This document shows, in pieces, positions 45,508 to 53,870 of a stretch of DNA of 64,000 nucleotides. A program made the translations under genes and the position numbers. A model generated the notes under the pieces. It was given only the letters and a program-made list of their open reading frames with translations. It made no database searches and was not told where the DNA came from. Position 1 is the first letter of the stretch. Every line of letters begins with the position of its first letter. The stretch comes from Maribacter sp. PR1 (GTDB lineage Bacteria; Bacteroidota; Bacteroidia; Flavobacteriales; Flavobacteriaceae): contig NZ_JAQPCG010000012.1 in the NCBI RefSeq assembly GCF_028464145.1, forward strand, positions 1 to 64,000, read 5' to 3'.

Positions 45508-46605
45508 TTAATCAATTATAACTTCGAGACCAGCTTTGTTGGCCTTATATTTTATTTTGGTCATCAAATCATTGTAGCTCCAATTTCTTAATACAAATCC
45601 CTCTCCCTTAGCAATCTCAGATTTTTCCTCCTGATTCAAAAGTATGAGGGTTCCTGCTCTATGTTTAACACAAAAATCAATCAACCTCCTGCTATAGACA
45701 TGCAAACGGTTATGGACATATTTACGTTCCGTTTGACCAAGTCTGTCAACTGCCTTTAGTTTTCTTTTAATGCCTTTACCCGATTTGGAATAGGTCGCCC
45801 CGATCTTTGCCCGTCTAAGTGCCGATTGTATCGCCAGTCTTCTGTATAAAAATTCTTCCTTTGTGCCAATAGTAAGCCTTGTTTTACCAACCTTAACAAC
45901 AATGGGATATTCAAGGGATAAAGAAGCCTCTGCAATAGTCTCTGGCCTTAGGTCATGGCTTTCTTTTTCAATCTCGAATACTGCCAACAAAAAAATCTTG
46001 CCATCTTGTAGCTTGATGTGTGATGTGCACAGTTTAGTCTCTCCCTCGACTACCCGTTCCAACAATTTTCGTTTATCTGTAAAATCCTTGCCTAAGTAGG
46101 TGTGAAAGGGAATCCTGAACAAACGAAAGCAAATGGCTTTTTTCTCTTCATTGTAGTGTAATCCACTCATACCTTCCAAATCAAAAGGGAAGGCCATATC
46201 TCTCCTAAAGTTTTTCAAAGATCGTTCACCGTTCCAATACTCTGGCCTGTTCTTTTTAAATGATGAAATCAATGCCTGGTTCAAATTGGACAATATGTTT
46301 GTGGGGATTTCTCCTTTAAAACGATCTGATACCACTCGATAGGTGGTATTGATCCTAGAACGGTTAAGGATTCCTTTCTCATCCTTCTTTTCATCTGCCA
46401 ATTTATATTTTATCCCTTCTGAGAGATAGAAGAATTCCCTTATCATTTCCTGAACATAAAGGTGGGTCACTATAAGGTTGGCAGCCCTAAAGCATCTGTT
46501 CTGCCATTGATACAGTTTATCCAAGGCCTCTTTTTTTTCTTCTTTGGTAGGGAGGTCTATCAGTAGTTGGATCTTTCGAGTGAGTTTTAGCGTTGACTTT
46601 TCCAT
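45508..46605 (-). CDS. Nuclease-dead Cas12f/TnpB homologue (dCas12f)
   Basis: The 365-residue product aligns by eye to the Cas12f/TnpB family: an N-terminal helical WED/REC part (about 1-190; ALDKLYQWQNRCFRAANLIV), then a RuvC domain with the family element GTKEEFLYRRLAIQSALRR (about 247-265), VHNRLHVYSRRLIDFCVKH and NWSYNDLMTKIKYKANKAGL. At RuvC-I the expected G-I-D-L-G reads SLSLE, so the catalytic Asp is Ser230. At RuvC-II the expected Glu is Asn324 (ILLNQE). The chain stops at GLEVIID, before the zinc finger and third Asp. It should bind RNA and DNA but not cut. It is 1 nt from the sigma factor, with no TnpA or transposon ends. I infer RNA-guided recruitment of that sigma factor. Confidence 0.85.
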   Translation of the reverse strand: MEKSTLKLTRKIQLLIDLPTKEEKKEALDKLYQWQNRCFRAANLIVTHLYVQEMIREFFYLSEGIKYKLADEKKDEKGILNRSRINTTYRVVSDRFKGEIPTNILSNLNQALISSFKKNRPEYWNGERSLKNFRRDMAFPFDLEGMSGLHYNEEKKAICFRLFRIPFHTYLGKDFTDKRKLLERVVEGETKLCTSHIKLQDGKIFLLAVFEIEKESHDLRPETIAEASLSLEYPIVVKVGKTRLTIGTKEEFLYRRLAIQSALRRAKIGATYSKSGKGIKRKLKAVDRLGQTERKYVHNRLHVYSRRLIDFCVKHRAGTLILLNQEEKSEIAKGEGFVLRNWSYNDLMTKIKYKANKAGLEVIID

Positions 46606-46606
46606 G

Positions 46607-47398
46607 TTAGGCTGATTGCAATTGATGTTTTGCTTCCATTAGCCTATAGGCTATCATGAATTCCTGATGCACCTCCTTTTGGGAGAGATTAAGTTCGTTG
46701 GCTATTTCGGAAAAGGAATAACTTAGCTCGCAACGCATTTTAAGCACCCTTGCTTGCTCTTCGGTCATCTCACCAGTAAACTTTATCTCATCTGTCTTGT
46801 TGTTACTGGAATCAAGCTTATTTCCTTGATGGAGAATGGTTTTAATATCTTCAATGGCTTCCTTGATCTCTCTACAGGTTTCATTGATACCTTTTCCCAT
46901 TGCTTTGGAAATGACCTTATACTGAAAGCCATATTTCAAACAAAGATTGATCACATGCCTTTTGCTGTCATCCAATAAGGGCAGGACGCGTTTGATACTT
47001 TCAAACTTCTCTTGTTCCCCTTCCTGAAGTTTAAAATTGTTATTGTCTTCAGCGGGGTCATACCCGACCATATAGTCTTGGTAATTCTCAAAACTCTCCA
47101 ACGAGTGGACTTTCCTGAAAAACTTGTTCCTTGGGCGTGTATAGTATGTAATGCACTCCCTTTTCATCACAAACCGCAGGAAAAAATAAATGTGCTTGGG
47201 TGATTCCAATGTATCTCTATTCACCCACAGCTTCAAGAAGACATCCTGAACCAATGTTTCCACAACAAAACCATCATCGAGAAAGCTCTTGCCCAACCAG
47301 AAAATCGGTTTGTAATATTTGATATAGATTTCCGCAAAAGTTGAAGAGCAACCTTTCTTCAATAATTCAAGATGCCTGTTGTTGATATTTGAAATCAT
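46607..47398 (-). CDS. ECF-type sigma factor with two sigma4-like domains, paired with dCas12f
   Basis: From the ATG at 47398 the product has 263 residues; a TTG at 47428 would place the start inside a -7 box (TACATTTG), so I reject it. Sigma2 covers about 20-95 ([35 protein letters not shown]). A first sigma4-like helix-turn-helix lies at about 138-190 ([20 protein letters not shown]) and a second at about 210-255 ([20 protein letters not shown]). Ordinary ECF factors have one sigma4 and about 170-200 residues. The gene ends 1 nt before the dCas12f ATG, so the two are co-translated. A dCas12f-guide complex could replace promoter reading by sigma4; the extra domain could be the contact surface. 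Confidence 0.85.
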   Translation of the reverse strand: MISNINNRHLELLKKGCSSTFAEIYIKYYKPIFWLGKSFLDDGFVVETLVQDVFLKLWVNRDTLESPKHIYFFLRFVMKRECITYYTRPRNKFFRKVHSLESFENYQDYMVGYDPAEDNNNFKLQEGEQEKFESIKRVLPLLDDSKRHVINLCLKYGFQYKVISKAMGKGINETCREIKEAIEDIKTILHQGNKLDSSNNKTDEIKFTGEMTEEQARVLKMRCELSYSFSEIANELNLSQKEVHQEFMIAYRLMEAKHQLQSA

Positions 47399-47425
47399 GA
47401 GGAATAAATTATAATAACTACTTAC

Positions 47426-47433
47426 CAAATGTA
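47426..47433 (-). promoter_or_regulatory. Putative -7 box of the sigma-dCas12f operon
   Basis: The minus strand reads TACATTTG, a full match to TAnnTTTG, 28 nt before the ATG at 47398. This supports that ATG over the upstream TTG. No clear -33 TTG is visible. Confidence 0.5.
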
Positions 47434-47531
47434 ATCATTTATTTATTAATCGTAATTATTAACTTATTATAAGTATATTTTACAGTACTATAAATGAATT
47501 ACTTGTCATTTTAGGGTTAACAAATACGCCC

Positions 47532-47795
47532 ATGACAAAAAAAGATGATCATAAAGACCCTGCACTGGTTTCCATAGGTTCAATGTTCGAGACGGGAAAA
47601 ATTCGAAAGATGTACACACTTGCAGAATTATATCCGACCAGAATAGCGAAATCACTTGGTATAAATTATGGCAGGTACATGGTCAAGTTGAACCATCCTG
47701 ATAAGTTCACTATGGGGGAAATTGTAAGGCTTGCAGACTTACTCGATATTGAACCTGATATGATAACCAAGGTCATATATGCTGAATTGAAGTAA
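47532..47795 (+). CDS. Small helix-turn-helix protein divergent from the sigma-dCas12f operon
   Basis: The 87-residue product reads like a compact Xre/Cro-type domain: YTLAELYPTRIAKSLGINYG, then FTMGEIVRLADLLDIEPDMI. The second half matches the last helices of Xre-type domains (LADLLDIEPD). It is divergent from the sigma factor, with about 130 nt between the two start codons. This small DNA-binding protein could control the operon, or it could be an unrelated island regulator. Confidence 0.65.
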   Translation: MTKKDDHKDPALVSIGSMFETGKIRKMYTLAELYPTRIAKSLGINYGRYMVKLNHPDKFTMGEIVRLADLLDIEPDMITKVIYAELK

Positions 47796-47967
47796 AATTT
47801 GAAACTAGCTGCGGAGTACCATTTTTTTCCTGACTATTTCTATAGAGGTTATTTTCAAAAGCTCAATAAAATGTCTCACTATCATCAATACCCAGCTTAC
47901 TAAAATTGTGAGGCTTGAAAGCTCTAACCCACTTATATAATTTAACTATAAATTAAATTTAAAAAAG

Positions 47968-48864
47968 ATGAACCCTTATATTCTATTAGGAAGGATTTTG
48001 GAGAGATTTTATGGTAATGGGATTTCAAAGGTCAATGGGTATAAAGGATTTGAATATATACATGAAACCAGAAGTACTGTTTATGTAAAACGGGAAAATG
48101 GAAAAGAAGCTCCTATCGCGTTTGAAAAAATCATCGATGGAATAGAAGCATTTCAATTAAAACCCGAATTATATAATCAGGGTCCATCCGCATTGAGGGA
48201 TTATGGTATTACTCATATTACTAGCCCTGTATGGTCTCTATTGCATCTGCTTCAGATTGAAGACTATGAAAAAAAGGAATTAGCGAGACATCAGATTAAG
48301 AAGATATCAATTCTTGATGAACATGGTATTTTGGAACATGAGTTGGAACTCTCCTGGCGAATCTACGAACTTGCATTGAATGCTTACCATCATGCAGATT
48401 ACTTATTTCTTAAAGCGAGTGAAGAAGAGAAGAGAATTATATCCAATTCGAAGTCTTTAAAATTTCTGAGAGTAGTATGTGCCAGAACATGTATTTTAGA
48501 GTTATCCAAATTACTAACAAAAGGGCGAAATAACCATTATAGTTTTTGGAACTTAGTAGTTAGGTTGAAGAAAAAGAGATTTGTTGGAAATATTAATATC
48601 TCAGCAGAAACATTAAGTGAAATTGAAAGGTCTTTGTTTACCAATAAAGATATCATTGAGAAAATTAAAACGATCAGAGATAAAGTGGTAGCACATGATG
48701 ATTCCAATAATCATCTTATTTCAAGACAAATTTTTAATAATCTTTTGCCGTTGCTAGAACTGACACACTCTATACTAAGTAAATTGTGTATTGAGCAATA
48801 TCAAAAAGTCTGTCCACCTGAGCCAAAGAACGATATAAGACTTGATATATTTGATCATTACTAA
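47968..48864 (+). CDS. AbiU2/HEPN-like protein with an N-terminal unknown domain
   Basis: The 298-residue product has two parts. The N-terminal part (about 1-100; LERFYGNGISKVNGYKGFEY, SALRDYGITHITSPVWSLLH) looks like a small DNA- or protein-binding domain I cannot name. The C-terminal part (about 120-298) is helical with LELSWRIYELALNAYHHADY, LELSKLLTKGRNNHYSFWNL and TIRDKVVAHDDSNN. The R-x5-H element (R237-H243) and the layout match AbiU2-type HEPN proteins of abortive infection. It starts 172 nt after the small HTH gene. Confidence 0.68.
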   Translation: MNPYILLGRILERFYGNGISKVNGYKGFEYIHETRSTVYVKRENGKEAPIAFEKIIDGIEAFQLKPELYNQGPSALRDYGITHITSPVWSLLHLLQIEDYEKKELARHQIKKISILDEHGILEHELELSWRIYELALNAYHHADYLFLKASEEEKRIISNSKSLKFLRVVCARTCILELSKLLTKGRNNHYSFWNLVVRLKKKRFVGNINISAETLSEIERSLFTNKDIIEKIKTIRDKVVAHDDSNNHLISRQIFNNLLPLLELTHSILSKLCIEQYQKVCPPEPKNDIRLDIFDHY

Positions 48865-49262
48865 TTTGGAAGTGTTTAAAACCAACCACCCCTAATTCGG
48901 TTAATATAAAGAAGTTAATCTCAATAACACTGCTTCTTCTAAATAAAAAGCGAACGAAACGCAGTGAAGTGCTGCAAGCGTCCCAAATTCTTACCCCAAC
49001 TTTTGCGCATGGATCCTGTCGGGTTTTTGTAGTGTTCAGGTAGATAAACGAAAAGCAAAAACCCGAAAGGGCGCAACCTACTTTTTGGATTGCACTATCC
49101 ATACCCTTAACAATTCCCCTGACCGTTTCCACTCCCCTTCCAAGTGTCTTGATAATATTGTTTTTCACTTGAAAGAATAAAGTAATTATATTTAAGAGCA
49201 GGAGAGGTTTTTTTAAAGCACATAATATTTTAGTCCACATTAAATATTCCAAGACCTAAACA
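48865..49262. other. Intergenic region with mobile-element remnant
   Basis: About 400 nt between the AbiU2-like and helicase genes. It holds a fragment coding for a relaxase-type tail on the minus strand (49055-49168) followed by a GC-richer block near 48947-49068. That block is like sequence I have often seen at the ends of Bacteroidota mobilizable elements. No intact gene is present. Confidence 0.5.
49055..49168 (-). pseudogene. Remnant of a mobilization relaxase C-terminal tail
   Basis: 38 codons read VKNNIIKTLGRGVETVRG then IVKGMDSAIQKVG. The intact relaxase at 51940 ends KIIKALGRVIDKARG, so this resembles the tail of a related relaxase. The frame has no start or upstream domain. It implies that the element once had, or merged with, a second mobilization gene. 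Confidence 0.5.
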
Positions 49263-51926
49263 GTGAATACGATGTTGATAGCCAGTATCATTTTGATTGT
49301 AGGACTGTTGTTATTTTTTCATCAATGGTTAGAAAAGAAAAAATACCAAGACAATGAATATTTAAGAAATCTACAGCTGGCCACTAAATTTCTTGCCCAC
49401 ATTCAAACATTGAACGACTACGTAACTTGGGTACAACGTGACCAAATAAAATCAGAGTATTCAGCCGTAGGACAGTTCTTTGAAAACAAAACCAACTTCT
49501 ACAAAAAAGAAGAAACCGTTAAACGCTTTAATCAAGTTTTTGGCAATTTTGATAACTACATAGCCACCTACAACCGAAACTATGTCGCAACACAAAAAGA
49601 AAAACTAAAAAAGTATTTCGACAATATTGAAGGAAAAAAGTTGGATGACCAACAACGCAACGCATTGATTACAGATGAATATTCAAATTTAATAATTGCA
49701 GGTGCAGGTTCTGGAAAAACGCTGACAATCCTTGGAAAAGTCCAATACCTTATTGAAAAGAAAAAGGTTGACCCCAAAGACATCTTATTGCTGTCATTTA
49801 CCAAAAAAACAGTTGAAGAATTAAATGAAAGACTAAAAGAAATAGAACTTAAAGTTGAGGCAACCACCTTTCATAAATTGGGTTACGACATAATCAGAAA
49901 ATATCATCCTGAAACTCCTGCTGTAACAAATGAAAACACTCTAAGTGAAATAATCAGAACGTACTTACTATCGGACATTTTTAATGATCCAGAAGCATTG
50001 CAATCATATATCCAATATGTTGCCTGCTATATGAACATTCCAGAAGAGCATGACGCATTCGATTCATTCGGTGAAAAATTAGACACAGAAAAAGGAATTG
50101 ATTTCCATACACTGAAGTCAAAATGTGAACCATTGAATATAGTTGAAAACCCCACACTGGATACGCTACAAGGTGAAAGGGTGAAAAGTGTGGAGGAACT
50201 CACCATAGCCAATTTTTTGTACCTCAACGGTATCGAGTATGTATATGAAAAACCGTATCCCCATGGACAAACAATGTACCGTCCAGACTTTTACCTAATT
50301 GACCATGATATATATTTAGAGCATTTCGGTGTGGACGAGCATAATCGGGCAAAATGGCTTACCTCTTTTAATGAGCAAAAGTATGTAGAGGAAATGCATT
50401 TAAAAAGGGAAACCCACATAGCACATAACACCAAATTATTAGAAACGTATTCCTATTACAATAGAGACAACATTTTGTTGGAAAAGCTTAGGGAAATGTT
50501 GGAAATGGAGAACATTACCTTAAAGCCAAGGGATGCTAAAGACATTTATGAAAAAGTATCTGATAATGGCAAAAAATTCGGCGAAGAAATAAACAAGCTA
50601 ATTGAAAGCTTTATAAACCTGAGCAAATCAAGGCAATTGAACCAGCATTCGCTGATGAATTTATTTTCTCATAAAACTAAAATCAAAAGTGATTTTATGC
50701 TTGAACGGCAGGACATGTTCTTAAAATTCGTGATTCCAATTCTTGAAAAATATGATAATGTCCTAAGAGAAAGAAATGAGATTGATTTCAACGATATGAT
50801 AAATAAAGCTACTGATGTTATAACAAGTAACAAACCTCAATATGCGTATCGGTACATTATCATTGACGAATATCAGGATATTTCATTTTCACGTTTTAAT
50901 TTGATCAGAGAAATTCGGGATTTATCAGGGGCAAAATTGGTTTGTGTAGGAGACGATTGGCAATCGATTTACCGTTTTGCAGGAAGCGATGTGTCCTTGT
51001 TCAGCAATTTCGGGAAGTATGTCGGGAAGTATGAGAAATTGGTAATCGAACAGACCTATAGAAATTCACAATCGCTTATTGATATCACTTCAAAATACAT
51101 ACAGAAAAACACCAAACAGATTTCCAAAAAACCTAAGTCCCGGAAGGAAGCTTTGGATGACCCAATTAAATTTGTTCATTACAAACCAGAAGAAATTGAG
51201 CACGCTTTCATTGACCAAATACAATTACTGGTAAACAGATATGGCAATAAATCGATCTTGGTCTTGGGCAGACACGGTTTTGACATCAATGACTTGATAA
51301 AACTAACTCCAAACAGCAAAGTAAAATACTTTGCAAGATCTGGAAAACTAGAAGTAAAGGGCTTTGAGGATGTTGACATTAAGTACCTTACCGTACACAA
51401 ATCAAAAGGTACGGAAGCAGAGAATGTTATAGTGTTGAACCTTAGAAATCATTTGCTCGGTTTTCCCAACAAAATGACGGATGACCCTATTTTATCGCTT
51501 TTGCTCAGTGAGGATGAAGGATATAGATTTGCGGAAGAACGTAGATTATTCTATGTTGCATTGACAAGAACTAAAAATGAGGTTATATTATTAATTCCGT
51601 CCGAGGCTTCCTTATTTGTAGAAGAATTAATGATGTATAACAATTATTTATTATCCAATTCAGAAGGAACATTAAATACTACAAATTGCCCTTATTGCAA
51701 AACAGGAAAATTAGTTATCAGACAAAATCAGAGAAACGGTAATCAATTTTTAGGGTGTTCTCATTATCCTAGCTGTAGCCAGACGTTTAGCGATATAGAG
51801 ATTTTAGAGGACAAATTCCTTTGTCCCGATTGCAAAAGTGGTTTTATGACAAAGAGAACAGGGCCATATGGGAACTTTTTAGGGTGTACAAATTATCCCA
51901 AGTGCAGAAGTACAATAAAATTATGA
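49263..51926 (+). CDS. UvrD/helicase IV-type superfamily 1 helicase with membrane anchor and zinc ribbons
   Basis: The 887-residue product starts at a GTG (49263) or the ATG at 49272. A membrane helix sits at the N-terminus (MLIASIILIVGLLLFF), then a helical region. The SF1 motor follows: Walker A IIAGAGSGKT (about 143-152), SFTKKTVEELNERL, motif II IIIDEYQDISFSRF, VCVGDDWQSIYRFAGSD, then LTVHKSKGTEAENVIVLNL and FYVALTRTK. A nuclease-like insert with RPDFYLIDHDIYLEHFGVDE lies in the middle (about 335-365). Two topoisomerase-type zinc ribbons close the protein (CPYC..CSHYPSC, CPDC..CTNYPKC). It is probably a DNA repair or defence helicase. It ends 13 nt from the convergent relaxase. Confidence 0.88.
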   Translation: MNTMLIASIILIVGLLLFFHQWLEKKKYQDNEYLRNLQLATKFLAHIQTLNDYVTWVQRDQIKSEYSAVGQFFENKTNFYKKEETVKRFNQVFGNFDNYIATYNRNYVATQKEKLKKYFDNIEGKKLDDQQRNALITDEYSNLIIAGAGSGKTLTILGKVQYLIEKKKVDPKDILLLSFTKKTVEELNERLKEIELKVEATTFHKLGYDIIRKYHPETPAVTNENTLSEIIRTYLLSDIFNDPEALQSYIQYVACYMNIPEEHDAFDSFGEKLDTEKGIDFHTLKSKCEPLNIVENPTLDTLQGERVKSVEELTIANFLYLNGIEYVYEKPYPHGQTMYRPDFYLIDHDIYLEHFGVDEHNRAKWLTSFNEQKYVEEMHLKRETHIAHNTKLLETYSYYNRDNILLEKLREMLEMENITLKPRDAKDIYEKVSDNGKKFGEEINKLIESFINLSKSRQLNQHSLMNLFSHKTKIKSDFMLERQDMFLKFVIPILEKYDNVLRERNEIDFNDMINKATDVITSNKPQYAYRYIIIDEYQDISFSRFNLIREIRDLSGAKLVCVGDDWQSIYRFAGSDVSLFSNFGKYVGKYEKLVIEQTYRNSQSLIDITSKYIQKNTKQISKKPKSRKEALDDPIKFVHYKPEEIEHAFIDQIQLLVNRYGNKSILVLGRHGFDINDLIKLTPNSKVKYFARSGKLEVKGFEDVDIKYLTVHKSKGTEAENVIVLNLRNHLLGFPNKMTDDPILSLLLSEDEGYRFAEERRLFYVALTRTKNEVILLIPSEASLFVEELMMYNNYLLSNSEGTLNTTNCPYCKTGKLVIRQNQRNGNQFLGCSHYPSCSQTFSDIEILEDKFLCPDCKSGFMTKRTGPYGNFLGCTNYPKCRSTIKL

Positions 51927-51939
51927 CGCTTATTGGATT

Positions 51940-52962
51940 TCAGTAACCCATGTCCTCACCCGTGCCCCTAGCCTTATCGATAACCCTCCCAAGTGCTTTG
52001 ATGATCTTGGCCGCCATCTGTACTTTATTGGTCGGGATACTTGGAGCTTTGACCCCCATGGTCTTAAGAAGTTGAAAGGCCATGTCCTTTTCCTTGGTGG
52101 GCAGTCCCATCACCTTGGCAAAGAACTTCCCCGGCTCTTTGGCATGGGCCTTTCTCCCAACATAGGATTCCACATAGTTCCTTTTAAACCCCGTTGTCCT
52201 GTCAAAAGTCTTCTCCGCTGCTTGGTAAAAACTGTCCCTATCAAACCCTCTCTTGACCGTCTTTCCGTTCAGTTCCACCTCGGATGCCTTATGTTTTGCC
52301 ATCGGGGAAAGTGTATAGGTGTTTGTCACGTCCCTTCTACTGACAATGATATGTATATGGGTCTGTGGCCCCTCCTTTTGCATCCCTGCGGCCACCAATT
52401 GCCCGTTCTGTTTGTGTGGGGCCAACCTTTCTTGCTCTTTGATTCTCTTTTCAAGCTCCTTGACATTTCCGAGGGATTCGCCCCGTTCCACTTTCCGTAT
52501 CTCGTTCCTGAGCCTTGCTATTTCTCCCCGGTAGGGTGCATTCTCTTGAACCTGTTTGTCAAAGCCCCTATAGGTACGTTCATGCTCGATCTTGGCATAA
52601 TACTTTAGGTTCTCCACCTTGACCTCTTGGTTGCGATGGAAACTCTTGGCGTAGTCCTCCATGAGCTTCCTTGTGTATTCCCTTAGCATGTTGGGGTCAT
52701 TGCCAATCGCTTTTAGTTCCCTTTGGTTGGGACTTACCACTATGGAATAGAATTTAGGATCCTTCTGTCTCAGTTTAGCGGTATTGGCATCTATCTCATC
52801 GATGACCGTTTGAGGGCTTACGCTGTCGTTCTCTTGGTCAAAGAATTCCTCCCTCTGTTCGGGCAATCTGTCCTCGTTTTCCTTTTCCAGATAGTCCACA
52901 TAGTTCCCTACACTGGAGTTGTAGGTACTGCCCATTTTCTGTGCTGAGATGGTAAGGTACAT
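51940..52962 (-). CDS. MobB-type relaxase (DUF5712-like)
   Basis: The 340-residue product has the relaxase block THIHIIVSRRDVTNTYTLSP, with the His pair at 202 and 204 that binds metal in HUH-type relaxases. The N-terminal part (MYLTISAQKMGSTYNSSVGNYVDYLEKEN) is typical of the Bacteroidota MobB/DUF5712 family. A coiled coil lies at about 145-185. It pairs with the BfmA-like gene 5 nt upstream. It would nick the transfer origin of a mobilizable element and needs a helper conjugation system from elsewhere. Confidence 0.85.
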   Translation of the reverse strand: MYLTISAQKMGSTYNSSVGNYVDYLEKENEDRLPEQREEFFDQENDSVSPQTVIDEIDANTAKLRQKDPKFYSIVVSPNQRELKAIGNDPNMLREYTRKLMEDYAKSFHRNQEVKVENLKYYAKIEHERTYRGFDKQVQENAPYRGEIARLRNEIRKVERGESLGNVKELEKRIKEQERLAPHKQNGQLVAAGMQKEGPQTHIHIIVSRRDVTNTYTLSPMAKHKASEVELNGKTVKRGFDRDSFYQAAEKTFDRTTGFKRNYVESYVGRKAHAKEPGKFFAKVMGLPTKEKDMAFQLLKTMGVKAPSIPTNKVQMAAKIIKALGRVIDKARGTGEDMGY

Positions 52963-52967
52963 GAGCG

Positions 52968-53552
52968 TTATTTTAATCGATGTTTCAGGCTTTCAAAATC
53001 CCCGATGCCCATATTGATCTTTAGATATGGCTTTCCCATCATCGGCTCCACTTTCTCCACATTGTTGATGATTTCAAGGCAATGCTTTTTATATTCTTTG
53101 AATTCTTGCAGCATTCTATCATGCTCTGTTTTCGGGACGGTGTTTCTAGGCTCCAAAAAATCCATTCGCTCTTTCTGTATCTGGACAGGGTCCCGTCTCG
53201 GTTTCCTCCCATCCTTTACATAGGCCTCATAAAGAATGAGCATCATTTCATAGGTGGGCCGGATACTGGTCTTTTCCATGTTCTTGATTATGGCGATGAG
53301 CCTATCGAACTTTTTCATCATCTGACGCTCCATCTTTTTGATACTGTCAAGGATGATCTTTGTTCCCTCCCCAAAAGGGTCAAGGTCGTTCTCCTTGAAG
53401 TATTGTACCATTCCATCCAACACCTCGCTATGGGATTTGTTGAACCTTTTGGAATAGCTGCGAAACCGTGTGGTCGTTTCCTTCTTTACGGTAATATTGG
53501 AATAACCACCTTTTCCTTTCTTTGTTCTGTCATTTATTTTTTGCTTTTCCAT
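52968..53552 (-). CDS. BfmA/BtgA-family mobilization accessory protein
   Basis: The 194-residue product starts with a basic tail and a helix-turn-helix-like segment: SNITVKKETTTRFRSYSKRF, NKSHSEVLDGMVQYF, as in BfmA/BtgA proteins that bind the transfer origin next to the relaxase. A coiled-coil middle and a KPYLKINMGIGDFE tail follow. It is directly upstream of the relaxase and downstream of a non-coding region likely to hold oriT. Confidence 0.85.
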   Translation of the reverse strand: MEKQKINDRTKKGKGGYSNITVKKETTTRFRSYSKRFNKSHSEVLDGMVQYFKENDLDPFGEGTKIILDSIKKMERQMMKKFDRLIAIIKNMEKTSIRPTYEMMLILYEAYVKDGRKPRRDPVQIQKERMDFLEPRNTVPKTEHDRMLQEFKEYKKHCLEIINNVEKVEPMMGKPYLKINMGIGDFESLKHRLK

Positions 53553-53870
53553 AGGTGCGATTTTGTTTTTTAGTGAAATTGCGTCAATTTTTTCGTCAAA
53601 AATTTCCAGTGTTTACAGGGCTTCCCAAAGGGTTTACTGTAGATTTCGGAAAAGTCTACTGTAGCCCCTGTTTTTGCACAGTATTCCAAAAAGTGTTCAA
53701 TCATCTGGTTTTCAACTTATTGAAGACCCGAAAACAACCGTGATGGCGCAATTTGCGCATCACCCTCTTGCTATTCCTTTTCTTCGTTCTACTTCGATCA
53801 GGAATACCTTTTGTTCCATTCTATAAGAAAAGGCTGAAATCCGAAGTGAATCCCGTATTCCCTTCCAATA
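53553..53870. other. Candidate origin region (oriT and/or oriV)
   Basis: 318 nt between the BfmA-like gene and the DnaC-like gene. Two direct copies of TYTACTGTAG lie 22 nt apart (53633-53642 and 53655-53664). A strong 11-bp hairpin (GTGATG..CGCAA-T-TTGCG CATCAC) sits at 53740-53763. Iteron-like repeats plus a hairpin directly upstream of the mobilization genes fit an oriT or replication origin. No coding frame is seen. Confidence 0.45.

Noticed and set aside
45508-46605. IS200/IS605-type transposon TnpB remnant
   Set aside because: No TnpA, no transposon-end hairpins beside it, an intact reading frame, changed catalytic residues, and operonic coupling to a sigma factor.
47399-47428. TTG start at 47428 for the sigma factor
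   Set aside because: It would lie inside the -7 box TACATTTG; the ATG at 47398 gives a normal ECF N-terminus.
45101-47531. CRISPR array beside the Cas12f-like gene
   Set aside because: No direct repeats at 60-70-nt spacing are visible on either side; a single guide RNA is more likely.
48770-49252. 160-residue minus-strand frame
   Set aside because: It overlaps the AbiU2-like gene and combines a relaxase-tail fragment with element-end sequence; only the fragment is reported.
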